A stretch of 64,000 nucleotides of DNA, taken from the NCBI RefSeq assembly GCF_011617245.1, contig NZ_CP050152.1:2780503-2844502 (forward strand), written 5' to 3'. Below the pieces are notes generated by a model. That model was not told the DNA's origin. It ran no database searches and was given only the letters and a program-made list of their open reading frames with translations. The translations under genes and the position numbers were made by a program. The DNA comes from Brevibacterium atlanticum. GTDB taxonomy: Bacteria > Actinomycetota > Actinomycetes > Actinomycetales > Brevibacteriaceae. Below are positions 52,208-60,754 of this stretch, one piece after another (the first letter of the stretch is position 1; every line of letters starts with the position of its first letter).

Positions 52208-53008
52208 TCAGTTTCTCTCTCGTGCGATCCGGCCCGTCATCGGCGCGGACTGAGATCCGTCGTCGTCGACGAGGTAGGCGGCGGCGCCCTCGGATTCCAC
52301 CATCACCGAGGTGGCCTCGCCGTCGACCCAGACGACCGCGGCATGGTCATCGATGGCGATCCCGGGGCCGGGCAGACTCCCATCGGCGATCCAGCCGAGG
52401 AACGACTCCTCCCGGCCGGGTTCGCCGCGGAAGTGCGGGCAGACACTCCCTCGCAGGAATCCGAGCCCGTCGTCCAGCGGGGCGAGCGGACCGAAGGAGT
52501 CTGTCGATGAGGCCTCGAACCAGCAATTGGCTCCCGCACTGATGCCCGCGAGGATCGTCCCACCGGCCGCAGCTTCGCGCATGATCTCGTCGACTCCGTG
52601 CCGACGCCACAGGGCCAGCAGATTCGCCGTCGATCCGCCGCCGACGTAGACGAGGTCCATGCCCTCGAGCATCGCCGGGTCCTGGTACTCCCAGGGGCTA
52701 TGTCCGAACAGAGAGAGCACATGGGTCTGTGCCCGTCCGGCGAACGCAGCTTCGAAGCGTGCGATGTAGTCGCGGCTGTCGCCGGAGGCGGTGGGGACGA
52801 AGCACACGTGTGGGAGGTCGGAACTGCTCCCCCGCCTCGGCGGCACCTGTGAGCGACTCTGCGCCTGTCGGCGGTCCTGTGCCATCTGGAGCAGAGCGTC
52901 GTCGATGGCTGAATCCCCGTTCTCCGACATCGAGAACCCGCCCCCGCCGAGGGCGACGATCGTTCCGCGGAAGTCAGCGTTCGCTGTCACGGGACGCGGT
53001 GCGTCCAT
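52208..53008 (-). CDS. Peptidase E-like protein (S51 family)
   Basis: This 266-residue protein of the class I glutamine amidotransferase-like fold starts with TIVALGGGGFSM. GISAGANCWFE holds the probable Ser nucleophile, and LVYVGGGSTANLLALWRRHG and GSVCPHFRGEPGR match peptidase E and related dipeptidases. Peptidase E cleaves Asp-Xaa dipeptides. An Arg/Gln/Ser-rich insert lies near residue 50. The start at ATG 53008 overlaps the end of the ligase gene by 22 bases and has no strong ribosome-binding site, so coupled translation is likely. Confidence 0.88.
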   Translation of the reverse strand: MDAPRPVTANADFRGTIVALGGGGFSMSENGDSAIDDALLQMAQDRRQAQSRSQVPPRRGSSSDLPHVCFVPTASGDSRDYIARFEAAFAGRAQTHVLSLFGHSPWEYQDPAMLEGMDLVYVGGGSTANLLALWRRHGVDEIMREAAAGGTILAGISAGANCWFEASSTDSFGPLAPLDDGLGFLRGSVCPHFRGEPGREESFLGWIADGSLPGPGIAIDDHAAVVWVDGEATSVMVESEGAAAYLVDDDGSQSAPMTGRIARERN

Positions 53009-54066
53009 TTCTCGGTGGCGAACTTCTCGTCGACGAGTTCCTGGGCCCGGTCGAGTTCCGCCTGGGTGTAGGTGCCGAAGCTGGCACCGTACCGGCTGGC
53101 GAAGGTGTCGGCCATGACGTCGATGATGTCCTTGCGGGCCTCACCGGTCTGGCTGCGCAGCGGGTCGACGCGTTTCTTCGCGCTCGCCACGCCCTTGTCG
53201 GAGATCTTCGCTTCGCCGATGCGCAGGACTTCGACCATCTTGTCGGCATCGATGTCGTAGCTCATCGTCGCGTGGTGCAGCAGTGTGCCGTCGCGCAGCC
53301 GCTTCTGCGCGGCACCGCCGATCTTGCCGCCGGTCGAGGAGATGTCGTTGATCGGTTTGTAGAAGGCTTCGACACCAAGGGTCTTCAACGCCGCGAGCAC
53401 CCACTGGTCGAGGAAGACGTAGGACTCTTCGTAGTCGAGACCGGCGACGAGCGAGGGCGGGACGAACATCGAGTAGGTGATGCAGTTGCCGCCCTCCATG
53501 AACATGGCCCCTCCCCCGGAGATGCGGCGGACGACCTGCACGTCGTACTTCTCCACGCCCTCGGGCCGCAGTTCGTTGACGTAGGACTGGAAGGCGCCGA
53601 TGACGGTGGCGGTGTCCTCCCATTCCCAGAAGCGCAGGGTCGGCTGACGGCGGCCGGCGGCGACTTCTTCGAGCAGCACCTGGTCGAGGGCGACGTTGAG
53701 CTGGGTGGGCAGCACCTCACCGCGGATGACCTGCCAGTCGAAGTCGGTGAAGTTCGCGGCCGAACCGAGGGCCCGCCGGACGACGGTGGCGATGTCGGCG
53801 GTGGAGAACCCATGCATCGCCAGTTCGGAGCCGTAACTTGCCAGGGCATCATCGAGACGGCGGCGCAGAGCGGCATTGTCGGCGGTGACTCTGGCGCCGA
53901 CGAGTGCCGGGGCGAGGTCGAAATAGGCTTCCTCGGGTTCGAGGAAGAAATCACCCGAGATCTTCACGTCGGTGATCGTCCGACCGTCAGTGGTGACATC
54001 GGCGACGACGAGTTTGCCGCCGATGACCTTGTACTCGCCGTGGAATTCCTGCGTCTCGTTCGTCAT
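52987..54066 (-). CDS. Lipoate--protein ligase family protein, accessory domain at the N-terminus
   Basis: This 359-residue protein should attach lipoate or octanoate to lysines of 2-oxoacid dehydrogenase or GcvH domains. Residues 1-95 (EFHGEYKVIGGKLVVADV and ISGDFFLEPEE) look like the small accessory domain. The catalytic LplA/LipB domain follows, with VVRRISGGGAMFMEGGN and the reactive Lys in TGGKIGGAAQKR. In E. coli LplA the small domain is C-terminal, so the order is reversed here. The ATG 54066 has a GGGAGA site. A preference for lipoate, octanoate or biotin cannot be fixed. Confidence 0.85.
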   Translation of the reverse strand: MTNETQEFHGEYKVIGGKLVVADVTTDGRTITDVKISGDFFLEPEEAYFDLAPALVGARVTADNAALRRRLDDALASYGSELAMHGFSTADIATVVRRALGSAANFTDFDWQVIRGEVLPTQLNVALDQVLLEEVAAGRRQPTLRFWEWEDTATVIGAFQSYVNELRPEGVEKYDVQVVRRISGGGAMFMEGGNCITYSMFVPPSLVAGLDYEESYVFLDQWVLAALKTLGVEAFYKPINDISSTGGKIGGAAQKRLRDGTLLHHATMSYDIDADKMVEVLRIGEAKISDKGVASAKKRVDPLRSQTGEARKDIIDVMADTFASRYGASFGTYTQAELDRAQELVDEKFATEKWTHRVP

Positions 54067-54076
54067 GTCTCCCAAC

Positions 54077-56329
54077 CTACTCTCCTGTCAGCGCGTTCCA
54101 CAGAAAGCGGTAGCTCAGCGCTCGGGTGAACGCGGTCTGCTCGTTGTCCGAGGCGGCCGAGTGCCCTCCTTCGGTGTCTTCGAAGAACCACACGTTCTCA
54201 ATCCCCTGCGCCTGCATTCGGGCGGCCATCTTCCTGGCCTGGACAGGTCCGACCCTGTCGTCCGAGGTCGCCGTCCAGAACAGCACCGGCGGGTAGTTCC
54301 GGTCGTCTTCGATGAGGTGGTAGGGCGAGAAACGACGGATGAATTCCCAATCCTCGGCGACGTCGGGGTCGCCGTATTCGGCCTTCCACGAGTAGCCGGC
54401 GCTGAGCTTCGTGTACCGGCGCATGTCGAGCAGCGGGACACCGCAGGAGACAGCGCCGAAGAGTTCGGGGTACTGGGTGAGCATATTTCCGACCAGCAGG
54501 CCGCCGTTCGAGCCGCCCGCGCAGGCGAGCTTCTTCGGGCTCGTCACACCGCGGTCGATGAGGTCGTGGGCGACAGCAGAGTAGTCCTCGTAGCAGCGCA
54601 TCCGGTTCTCCCGCATCGCCGAGGTGTGCCATTCCGGGCCGTATTCGCCGCCGCCTCGGATGTTCGCCAGGACGTAGACGCCAGGACGGCTCAGCCAGCC
54701 GATGCCGACGACGGGTGAGTATCCGGGGGTGCGGCTGACCTCGAAACCTCCGTAGCCGTCGAGGAGGGTGGGGTTGTTTCCGTCGAGTTCGAGGTCCTCG
54801 GACCCGATCTGGAAGTACGGGATCTTCGTTCCGTCGGCGCTGGTGGCGAAGTGCTGTTCGACGTGGAGCCCTTCGGCGGAGAAGAGAGCGGGCGCGGATT
54901 TGATTACCTCGGGCTCGACTGTCATTGGCCTGGCTCCCAAGGATTTGGCCGACTCGGACTCGGCTGCTTCGGCGGTGCGAGTGTCTCCGGAATCGGTACC
55001 TCGGGTTCGGGTTCCAGCACCGAGGGTTCCATACGACAAGGTCGAGGGAGTGAGGAACCCGGTGCTGACCATCCAATAGTCGTTGGCCGTGTCGGGGTCG
55101 AATTTGTCGACTGCGCCGAGTCCGACCATATGGTTGGCGGGCACTCCGGGCAGTGTCGACGCGGAGAAGTCGTTGCGCAGGTCGAGGACGGTGAGCCTCG
55201 ACTGGACGTCGGCGAGCAGTTCGAGAACGAGGTAGTCACGGGTGAAGGTGAAGGACTGCAGGGAGGTGTGGGCATCGGGGGCGAAGATCACCCGCGGGGC
55301 GATCCGGCCGGCCTTGACCTCGGCGATGTCGGCGACGGCGAGACCTCCGGCAGGAACCTCGGCGGTGGTGGCGGTCCAGGTCGACTGGGGGCGGAAGAGT
55401 ACGAGGTCGCGTTCGAAACCGACTTCGACGTCGGTGGGGACGTCGACCGTGGTGAGCGCGTTCGACCATGCTTGGGGATCCGCCGGCAGCGAGCCGTCGG
55501 CCGCCCTGATGTCGTCGAGGTCGACGAAACTCAACCGGGAGTTGAAGAAGTCGAGGGCGTCGATGATGACGGCGCGGTCTGTGGTCTCTTCGCCGGGCCG
55601 CACATCGCTGCCGACGAAGATGGCGACGTGGTCGCGGGGAACCTCGGCGACGATCGGCGCCTCGGCGATGTCCTGTCCGCGCCGCAGCACGCGGGCTTGG
55701 CGTGGATAGGAGGAGGTGGTCAACGAGTCGTCGTCGGTCTCCGTCGCCACGAGGACAGTGTCATCGTCGAGCCAGGCCAGTCGGGTCTTCGCGGCGGGAA
55801 TGTCGAAACCGCCGTCGACGAATCCTTTGTCGACGAGGTCGAATTCGCGGACGCGGCGTGAGTCTCCTCCGTCGGGTGAGAGGAGGACGAGGGCGCGGCG
55901 GTTGTCGCTGCGGCGGACCATGGCGCCGGCCCAGACCCAGGCGGTGTCCTCGCGGGCGGCGAGTTCGTCGATGTCGAGGAGGATCTCCCATTCTGGGGTA
56001 TCTGTGCGGTAGCTGTCCCAGGTGGTGCGTCGCCACAGTCCCTTGGGATTGGTCTTGTCGCGCCAGAAGTTGAAGAATTGGTCCCCGCGTTTGGTGACCA
56101 TCGGGATCCGGTCGTCGGAGTCGAGCGCGGTGCGCAGGTCGCCGGCAATGGAGTCGAAGAGGTCGTCGTGGAAACGAGCGAGCGTCTTCTGGTTCTGGTC
56201 CTTGACCCAGGCGAGCTGGTCGTCACCGTGGATGTCTTCGAGCCAGAGGTTCTCGTCGTCGGGCATCTCGGCTTCGGTCGGTTCAGTGCTCGTCATCGGG
56301 CCTGTCGATGTGGGGTCGTCATCACGCAT
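54077..56329 (-). CDS. Prolyl oligopeptidase family serine peptidase (S9A)
   Basis: This cytosolic peptidase of about 750 residues has an N-terminal part with WLEDIHGDDQLAWVKDQN and a seven-bladed propeller, then the catalytic domain. The catalytic elements are GGSNGGLLVGN (Ser), TATSDDRVGPVQ (Asp) and EGGHSAASD (His). A Thr/Arg/Glu/Ala-rich insert (GTRTRGTDSGDTRTAEAAES) lies between the domains and is probably disordered. I use ATG 56329. TAGGAT ends 7 bases before it, fitting a leaderless mRNA. ATG 56338 or later ATGs are alternatives. Confidence 0.93.
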   Translation of the reverse strand: MRDDDPTSTGPMTSTEPTEAEMPDDENLWLEDIHGDDQLAWVKDQNQKTLARFHDDLFDSIAGDLRTALDSDDRIPMVTKRGDQFFNFWRDKTNPKGLWRRTTWDSYRTDTPEWEILLDIDELAAREDTAWVWAGAMVRRSDNRRALVLLSPDGGDSRRVREFDLVDKGFVDGGFDIPAAKTRLAWLDDDTVLVATETDDDSLTTSSYPRQARVLRRGQDIAEAPIVAEVPRDHVAIFVGSDVRPGEETTDRAVIIDALDFFNSRLSFVDLDDIRAADGSLPADPQAWSNALTTVDVPTDVEVGFERDLVLFRPQSTWTATTAEVPAGGLAVADIAEVKAGRIAPRVIFAPDAHTSLQSFTFTRDYLVLELLADVQSRLTVLDLRNDFSASTLPGVPANHMVGLGAVDKFDPDTANDYWMVSTGFLTPSTLSYGTLGAGTRTRGTDSGDTRTAEAAESESAKSLGARPMTVEPEVIKSAPALFSAEGLHVEQHFATSADGTKIPYFQIGSEDLELDGNNPTLLDGYGGFEVSRTPGYSPVVGIGWLSRPGVYVLANIRGGGEYGPEWHTSAMRENRMRCYEDYSAVAHDLIDRGVTSPKKLACAGGSNGGLLVGNMLTQYPELFGAVSCGVPLLDMRRYTKLSAGYSWKAEYGDPDVAEDWEFIRRFSPYHLIEDDRNYPPVLFWTATSDDRVGPVQARKMAARMQAQGIENVWFFEDTEGGHSAASDNEQTAFTRALSYRFLWNALTGE

Positions 56330-56453
56330 GATGCCCATCCTAGTGATCGGACAGCTCAGTGATCTGTGTGGTCATGAATACAGTGCTGCCGAGGGCTGCA
56401 ACATTTCACCGGGCGGCGGTCGAATTCGCCGACGGACTATCGTCAGCGGCACG

Positions 56454-57113
56454 TCACCTGGCCGAGCGATGCATCACGAGGCCGGGACGTCCGTTCGGAG
56501 CCTTGGGACCATGGCCGAGCTCCATGAAGCCGAGGCTCGTGTAGAGGCGGCGGGCGGGGCTGTCGATATCATCGGTCTGCAGCCAGCAGTCGTAGCCGTC
56601 GACTTCTTGCAGCCAGACTTCGAGCGTGCGCCGCCCGATTCCGCGGTCGCGGAGGTTCGGATCTCGGGCGAGGAGGTTGAGCGCGAACGTCGCTTCGAGG
56701 TCGAGGGAGTTCTCGCCGAGGCTGCTCTGCAGTTCGAACGCCCACGGATACTTCTGTTCTTCCCATTTCCAGTAGTGGCCGTAGGCGAAGGACGTCAGTC
56801 GGCCGTCGGTTCGAGTTCTGGTCAGGGCCATCAGCACCTGACCGTTGCGAACGGAGACATCGTAGACATCGGCGAAGAGCGCCGCGTATTCGGGATCTTC
56901 ATTCAGGGGCGGTTCGGCGGCTGCTGCACGGTAGAGCTCTTCCACTTCGCCGCGCGGCGGGAGGACTCCCGACACGTCGGGGCCCGAGGGAACCGCATCC
57001 CAGTACGGTCCGAGGCCGGTGGGGAGCCCCCAGACAACGTCGACTGAGACAACGTCGACCGGGGACGTGGAGTCCAGATCTTCCGCCGGGGAGGGCCCGT
57101 TCGCCTCGCTCAT
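56454..57113 (-). CDS. GNAT-family N-acetyltransferase
   Basis: This 219-residue protein has a C-terminal GNAT domain. The acetyl-CoA-binding loop is RDRGIGRRTL, and RRLYTSLGFMELGHG is the C-terminal block. Residues 1-75 are acidic and hydrophobic with no assigned role. The acceptor substrate is unknown. I use ATG 57113 because TAGGGT ends 7 bases before it, suggesting leaderless initiation. ATG 57119 is an alternative. It overlaps nothing and follows the HNH gene by 68 bases. Confidence 0.82.
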   Translation of the reverse strand: MSEANGPSPAEDLDSTSPVDVVSVDVVWGLPTGLGPYWDAVPSGPDVSGVLPPRGEVEELYRAAAAEPPLNEDPEYAALFADVYDVSVRNGQVLMALTRTRTDGRLTSFAYGHYWKWEEQKYPWAFELQSSLGENSLDLEATFALNLLARDPNLRDRGIGRRTLEVWLQEVDGYDCWLQTDDIDSPARRLYTSLGFMELGHGPKAPNGRPGLVMHRSAR

Positions 57114-57180
57114 GGCCATCACCCTAGCTGAGATGGGAGACGAGCAGTTGAACTTTCGGTGTCCACCGTCTGCCGCCCGT

Positions 57181-57216
57181 CTCACCGGAATCCGAGGTGC
57201 TTGCGGATTCCGGTGA
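57181..57216 (-). other. Hairpin spanning the stop codon of the HNH gene
   Basis: Perfect 14-base arms CTCACCGGAATCCG (57181-57194) and CGGATTCCGGTGAG (57203-57216) enclose 8 bases. The stop codon and last four sense codons lie in the hairpin. It may act as a terminator. Confidence 0.65.
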
Positions 57217-58885
57217 GGAGCGACTCCTCGAGCGGACTCAGTGGTTCGTAGTCGGCGTCGTAGACGTCGACATTGACGGTGGTTCCGCCGACTCGCAGCG
57301 GTGGCGGCTGCTCGGCCCTGCGAATGTACCGCCAGGGAATGTGCACCTGCCACGTCGGGTCGCCGGTCTCTTCGTCTGCGGCCTCGACGGCCGGTGATGT
57401 CACGCCGGATTCAGCGGTCGGAGGAGCCCCCTCGACCTCGTCCGTCGGTGTCGTCGTCTCCCCGACCGTTGCGGTCGGTGGTGGTGTTCCAGCCTCAGCG
57501 GCTGGCGGGTCGGTCGATGGTGGGTCAGAACCGACCGCCAGGTTCAGCGGACTGGTTCCCGCCGAGTCCGGCGGACCAGTTCCCGCCGGAACCCCCGGCG
57601 GCGCGGTCGACCCTTCGACGATCTCACCATGGACCCAACCCGGATCAGGCTCACTGATCGGTCTCGTGCGCGAACGGTAACGGTGACCCGTAGGCGTGAC
57701 CACCTCAAGCCCATCCGGGGTCGCATTGTGGCGCCACCCCGCAAGTTCCTTCACATAATTGCAGGCCGCACACAAACCGGACGAATTCTCCCAATCGGTG
57801 TCTCCACCGTCGGCGAAGGACACCACGTGATCAGCCTGCTTGATCGCAGCCTCACACCACGGCGAACGACACACATCATCACGCATAACAACCATGCGCC
57901 GAAGCAGACCAGCGAACTCCCTGCGGCGTGAGTCCATGCGCACAAGCTGTCCATCCTCCGGCCGGGTATAGAGACGACGCAGGAACACCGCGGCATCGTT
58001 CTCAGCCACGAAGTCACGCGCCGCCTTGGCCGGAATCGGACCGACCCCGGGGAACCATGCTGGCTCCTCCCCCGGTCCGAACAGGCTGCTGGCCTGCATG
58101 ATGAGGTGAACCTCCGTCGGCACAGCCGCAGCCGACTCCTGCCCGGTCAGGCGCTCAACCAGCAGGTCGGCAGCAATCTGGCCCTGCGACCGCCCGTCGG
58201 CGTCGCCGGTGGCGATGACGGTTTGTGCCGACTTCTTCAGGTTCGCAAAGGCAGCAACCGCCTCCGGCATCGGCAGCAACGCAGTCAGATAAGCCATGTT
58301 GCCCGGAGCAGGACGCACACTCACCGACCGCTCCTGAACACACCGCTCCAAATGCTCAACCGCGGCCCGCTGATCGAGCTTCTGCGCCAACGCCCGCACC
58401 TCGTTCCCCAGACGCCTCACACCCACCACAGGCAGGCGCTCAGCCATACGCTCATCGAGCTCCTGCTTCTTCTCCCGCGGCAACCAGTCAGACTCCTTGG
58501 CCACCACCCGCGCCTTCTCCTCGGAGATGACGCCACCCTTCATCGCCTGATACGTCTTCGGCAGATCCATCAGCAGGGTACGGGAGAACTTCAACAGGGC
58601 AGCACCCCGCGAACGCGAGACCTTCCTCGCCAAAGCCACCTCAGCACCAACACCGCGACCCTGCTTCCTACTGACCACACCATCCTCGGCTTCGCGATTG
58701 CGGCGAAGCATATCGAAAGTCAGAGTCTCACGCGCCTGCGCCGCAGCACTCGCCGAGTTCAGTTCCTCAAGCGCAGTGATACGGTCGATGGCCTCTTCCT
58801 CAGTCGTCGCCGGCGGCAATTCGGACAGGCTACGACACCACCGATGAATCTCGGTGACAACGTCCGGAACCTGCTCTGCTTCCAT
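57182..58885 (-). CDS. DUF222/13E12-type HNH endonuclease
   Basis: This protein has 567 residues from ATG 58885. The alternative ATG 58933 adds 16. The N-terminal two thirds match the DUF222 (13E12 repeat) family common in actinobacteria. The HNH nuclease core is CRSPWCEAAIKQADHVVSFADGG followed by NSSGLCAACNYVKE, with zinc-binding cysteines. Residues from about 430 to 530 are a Pro/Thr/Gly/Glu-rich disordered stretch. TAGTGT ends 7 bases before ATG 58885. The codon mix looks less biased than that of its neighbours, and such genes are often mobile or multicopy. The function is unknown. Confidence 0.85.
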   Translation of the reverse strand: MEAEQVPDVVTEIHRWCRSLSELPPATTEEEAIDRITALEELNSASAAAQARETLTFDMLRRNREAEDGVVSRKQGRGVGAEVALARKVSRSRGAALLKFSRTLLMDLPKTYQAMKGGVISEEKARVVAKESDWLPREKKQELDERMAERLPVVGVRRLGNEVRALAQKLDQRAAVEHLERCVQERSVSVRPAPGNMAYLTALLPMPEAVAAFANLKKSAQTVIATGDADGRSQGQIAADLLVERLTGQESAAAVPTEVHLIMQASSLFGPGEEPAWFPGVGPIPAKAARDFVAENDAAVFLRRLYTRPEDGQLVRMDSRRREFAGLLRRMVVMRDDVCRSPWCEAAIKQADHVVSFADGGDTDWENSSGLCAACNYVKELAGWRHNATPDGLEVVTPTGHRYRSRTRPISEPDPGWVHGEIVEGSTAPPGVPAGTGPPDSAGTSPLNLAVGSDPPSTDPPAAEAGTPPPTATVGETTTPTDEVEGAPPTAESGVTSPAVEAADEETGDPTWQVHIPWRYIRRAEQPPPLRVGGTTVNVDVYDADYEPLSPLEESLLTGIRKHLGFR

Positions 58886-58999
58886 ACCCACCACACTAGA
58901 GGTCGCCACTGACACGAGATTTCGAGCCAGCATACCCCCAGGTCAGAGCCTAATCATGACGTCAGAACTGAATCGTGAATTCAGGGCGTAATCGTGACC

Positions 59000-60508
59000 T
59001 CAGCTCAGCTCTTCGCCGGTCGTCTCTCTGGCGAGCACTCCCATGAGCACCACTGCGACGACGACCAGCACTCCCGTGAGAACGAAAGTCAGCGTGAGCC
59101 CGAGCACGGGCCACATGAACGTACCGAAGACGATCGGAGCGATTCCCGTCGCCAGTCGCGATGCCGCCGAAGCCCAACCGAAGCCGGACCCGCGCAGCCG
59201 GGTCGGGTAGAGCTCGGAGACATAGGTGTAGAGCGTCGGGATCGCGATCTGGATGACGAAGCCGAAACCGATGATCGCGGCCTTCGCCGACCACGTCAGT
59301 TCGGTGCCGGAGGCTTCGATGAATACGGCGGATCCGACGAGGAGGATCGCAGCCAGAATCGACGAGACCCCGAGAACCCACTTGCGTCCGAATCGTTCGA
59401 CGATGAGCGCAGAGACGATCACACCGAGGATGCCCACCCCGGTCATCGACCCGGTGACGAGGAATGCCGCCTGATCGGCCAGCCCCTGCTTCTTGAGGAT
59501 CCCCGGCAGCCATGTCAGTGCCGCGTAGTAGACAAGGAGGACGGAGACGAAGAGCGACCAGGCGACGAGCGTCGTCTTCGCGGAGTGCTGCCACAGCTGC
59601 ACCAGCTGGCCGGTGGCCGCACGCAGCTGGCCGCTGACCTTCGGCCCCGCGGCTGTGTTCGGCGTGGTCAGCGATGGTGGGTGCCCCGCGTCCGAGGTCG
59701 CAGCGCGCTGCTCAGCGACGGATTCCGACAACGTCTGCCCGGCCCCCGCCTTCCCAGCCGTATCCTGCCCTTCTCCCGAGCCGCCGACCGGTTCGTGGGT
59801 CCATTCGGTGACCTGTGCGCCGGTGCGCTCGACCAGCCGTTCGATGATGGCGTCGGCTTCGGCATACCGGCCGACCGAAGCGAGGTAGAGAGGTGATTCC
59901 GGAATTCCAAACCGCACGGCCACCGTCAGCAGCGCGGGCACGATCATGACGAGCATGATCAGTCGCCAATCCCCGACTCCCAGCAGGTAGGCCGAGACGA
60001 AGGCGCACAAGGACGCTCCGATCGGCCACCATCCGTCCATGGCAGTAAGGACGCGCCCGCGGTGGCGGCTGGGAGTGAACTCGCCGACCAGCGCGTAGTC
60101 GACGGGGATGCATCCGCCGAGTCCGAATCCGGCGAGGAACCGGAAGAGGATGAACCACCCGAAGGCAGGTGCGAAGGCTCCGGCGACCGTGAAGACCGAG
60201 AATACGAGGAGCGTGAGAGTGAAGGCCTTCTTCCGACCGATGACATCGGCGATGCCGCCCCAGATGAAGGCACCCAGCGCCATCCCGATGAGGTTCGCCG
60301 TGGCGATCCACGCGGCCTGTCCGACGCTTAAGTCCCAATAGTCGCTGAGCAGCGGGATGAGGAACCCGTTGAGGGCGACGTCCCACGCGTCGAACATGAA
60401 ACCGAGCCCGCCGATGATGAAGATGGCACCCTGGGTGCGCCACTTCCATGGCAGGTGAGCGATGACTTCAGAGGCTGTCGGAACCGACGCCGAGGTGGTG
60501 GTGTGCAC
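59000..60508 (-). CDS. MFS transporter, SV2/sugar-porter-like metabolite symporter
   Basis: This carrier has about 502 residues and 12 hydrophobic segments. GGIADVIGRKKAF, RFLAGFGLGGCIPVDYALVGEFTPSRHRGR and YVSELYPTRLRGSGFGW are the conserved MFS loops of the sugar/aromatic acid symporter group. The central cytoplasmic loop contains an unusual 60-residue Gly/Ser/Thr/Ala-rich insert. The start is GTG 60508. TACTGT (60520-60515, minus) ends 6 bases before it, so the mRNA is probably leaderless. The substrate is unknown. Confidence 0.83.
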   Translation of the reverse strand: MHTTTSASVPTASEVIAHLPWKWRTQGAIFIIGGLGFMFDAWDVALNGFLIPLLSDYWDLSVGQAAWIATANLIGMALGAFIWGGIADVIGRKKAFTLTLLVFSVFTVAGAFAPAFGWFILFRFLAGFGLGGCIPVDYALVGEFTPSRHRGRVLTAMDGWWPIGASLCAFVSAYLLGVGDWRLIMLVMIVPALLTVAVRFGIPESPLYLASVGRYAEADAIIERLVERTGAQVTEWTHEPVGGSGEGQDTAGKAGAGQTLSESVAEQRAATSDAGHPPSLTTPNTAAGPKVSGQLRAATGQLVQLWQHSAKTTLVAWSLFVSVLLVYYAALTWLPGILKKQGLADQAAFLVTGSMTGVGILGVIVSALIVERFGRKWVLGVSSILAAILLVGSAVFIEASGTELTWSAKAAIIGFGFVIQIAIPTLYTYVSELYPTRLRGSGFGWASAASRLATGIAPIVFGTFMWPVLGLTLTFVLTGVLVVVAVVLMGVLARETTGEELS

Positions 60509-60613
60509 GAGGACACAGTACCCCAATTAACGCATTGTTGAGTAAAACTACTGCGAGGTGGAATTCGACTTACTTCGTCCACCGCACAAGCCACCGCCGT
60601 TGAATACGGTTCG

Positions 60614-60673
60614 GCCCAGTCTGCGTTGGATAGCTCGCTTCAGAAACCGAGCTATCCGACGCAGACTGGGCCG
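60614..60673. terminator. Long hairpin behind ilvE
   Basis: Arms 60614-60638 and 60649-60673 pair over 25 bases with one T-G wobble, around the loop CTTCAGAAAC. It sits between the ilvE end and the MFS promoter, so it probably terminates ilvE transcripts. No T run follows. Confidence 0.7.
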
Positions 60674-60733
60674 TCGTAGCAGACTGGGCCGTCGTAGCAG
60701 ACTACGCCGTCACAGCAGGCCGGTCCGCTTCCA
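60662..60733. repeat. 18-bp tandem repeats overlapping the ilvE hairpin
   Basis: The unit GCAGACTGGGCCGTCGTA occurs at 60662-60679 and 60680-60697 exactly, at 60698-60715 with five changes, and weakly at 60716-60733. The first unit contains the end of the hairpin's right arm, so its GCAGACTGGGCC is available in at least two copies. Confidence 0.75.
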
Positions 60734-60754
60734 ACCGAAGCCAGTGCCAGACCC

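Noticed and set aside
57182..58885. The HNH gene as part of a restriction or toxin system
   Set aside because: No methylase, immunity or partner gene is adjacent. DUF222-HNH genes usually stand alone.
60662..60733. The tandem repeats as a CRISPR array
   Set aside because: The units are contiguous, with no spacers, and number only three to four. No cas genes are present.
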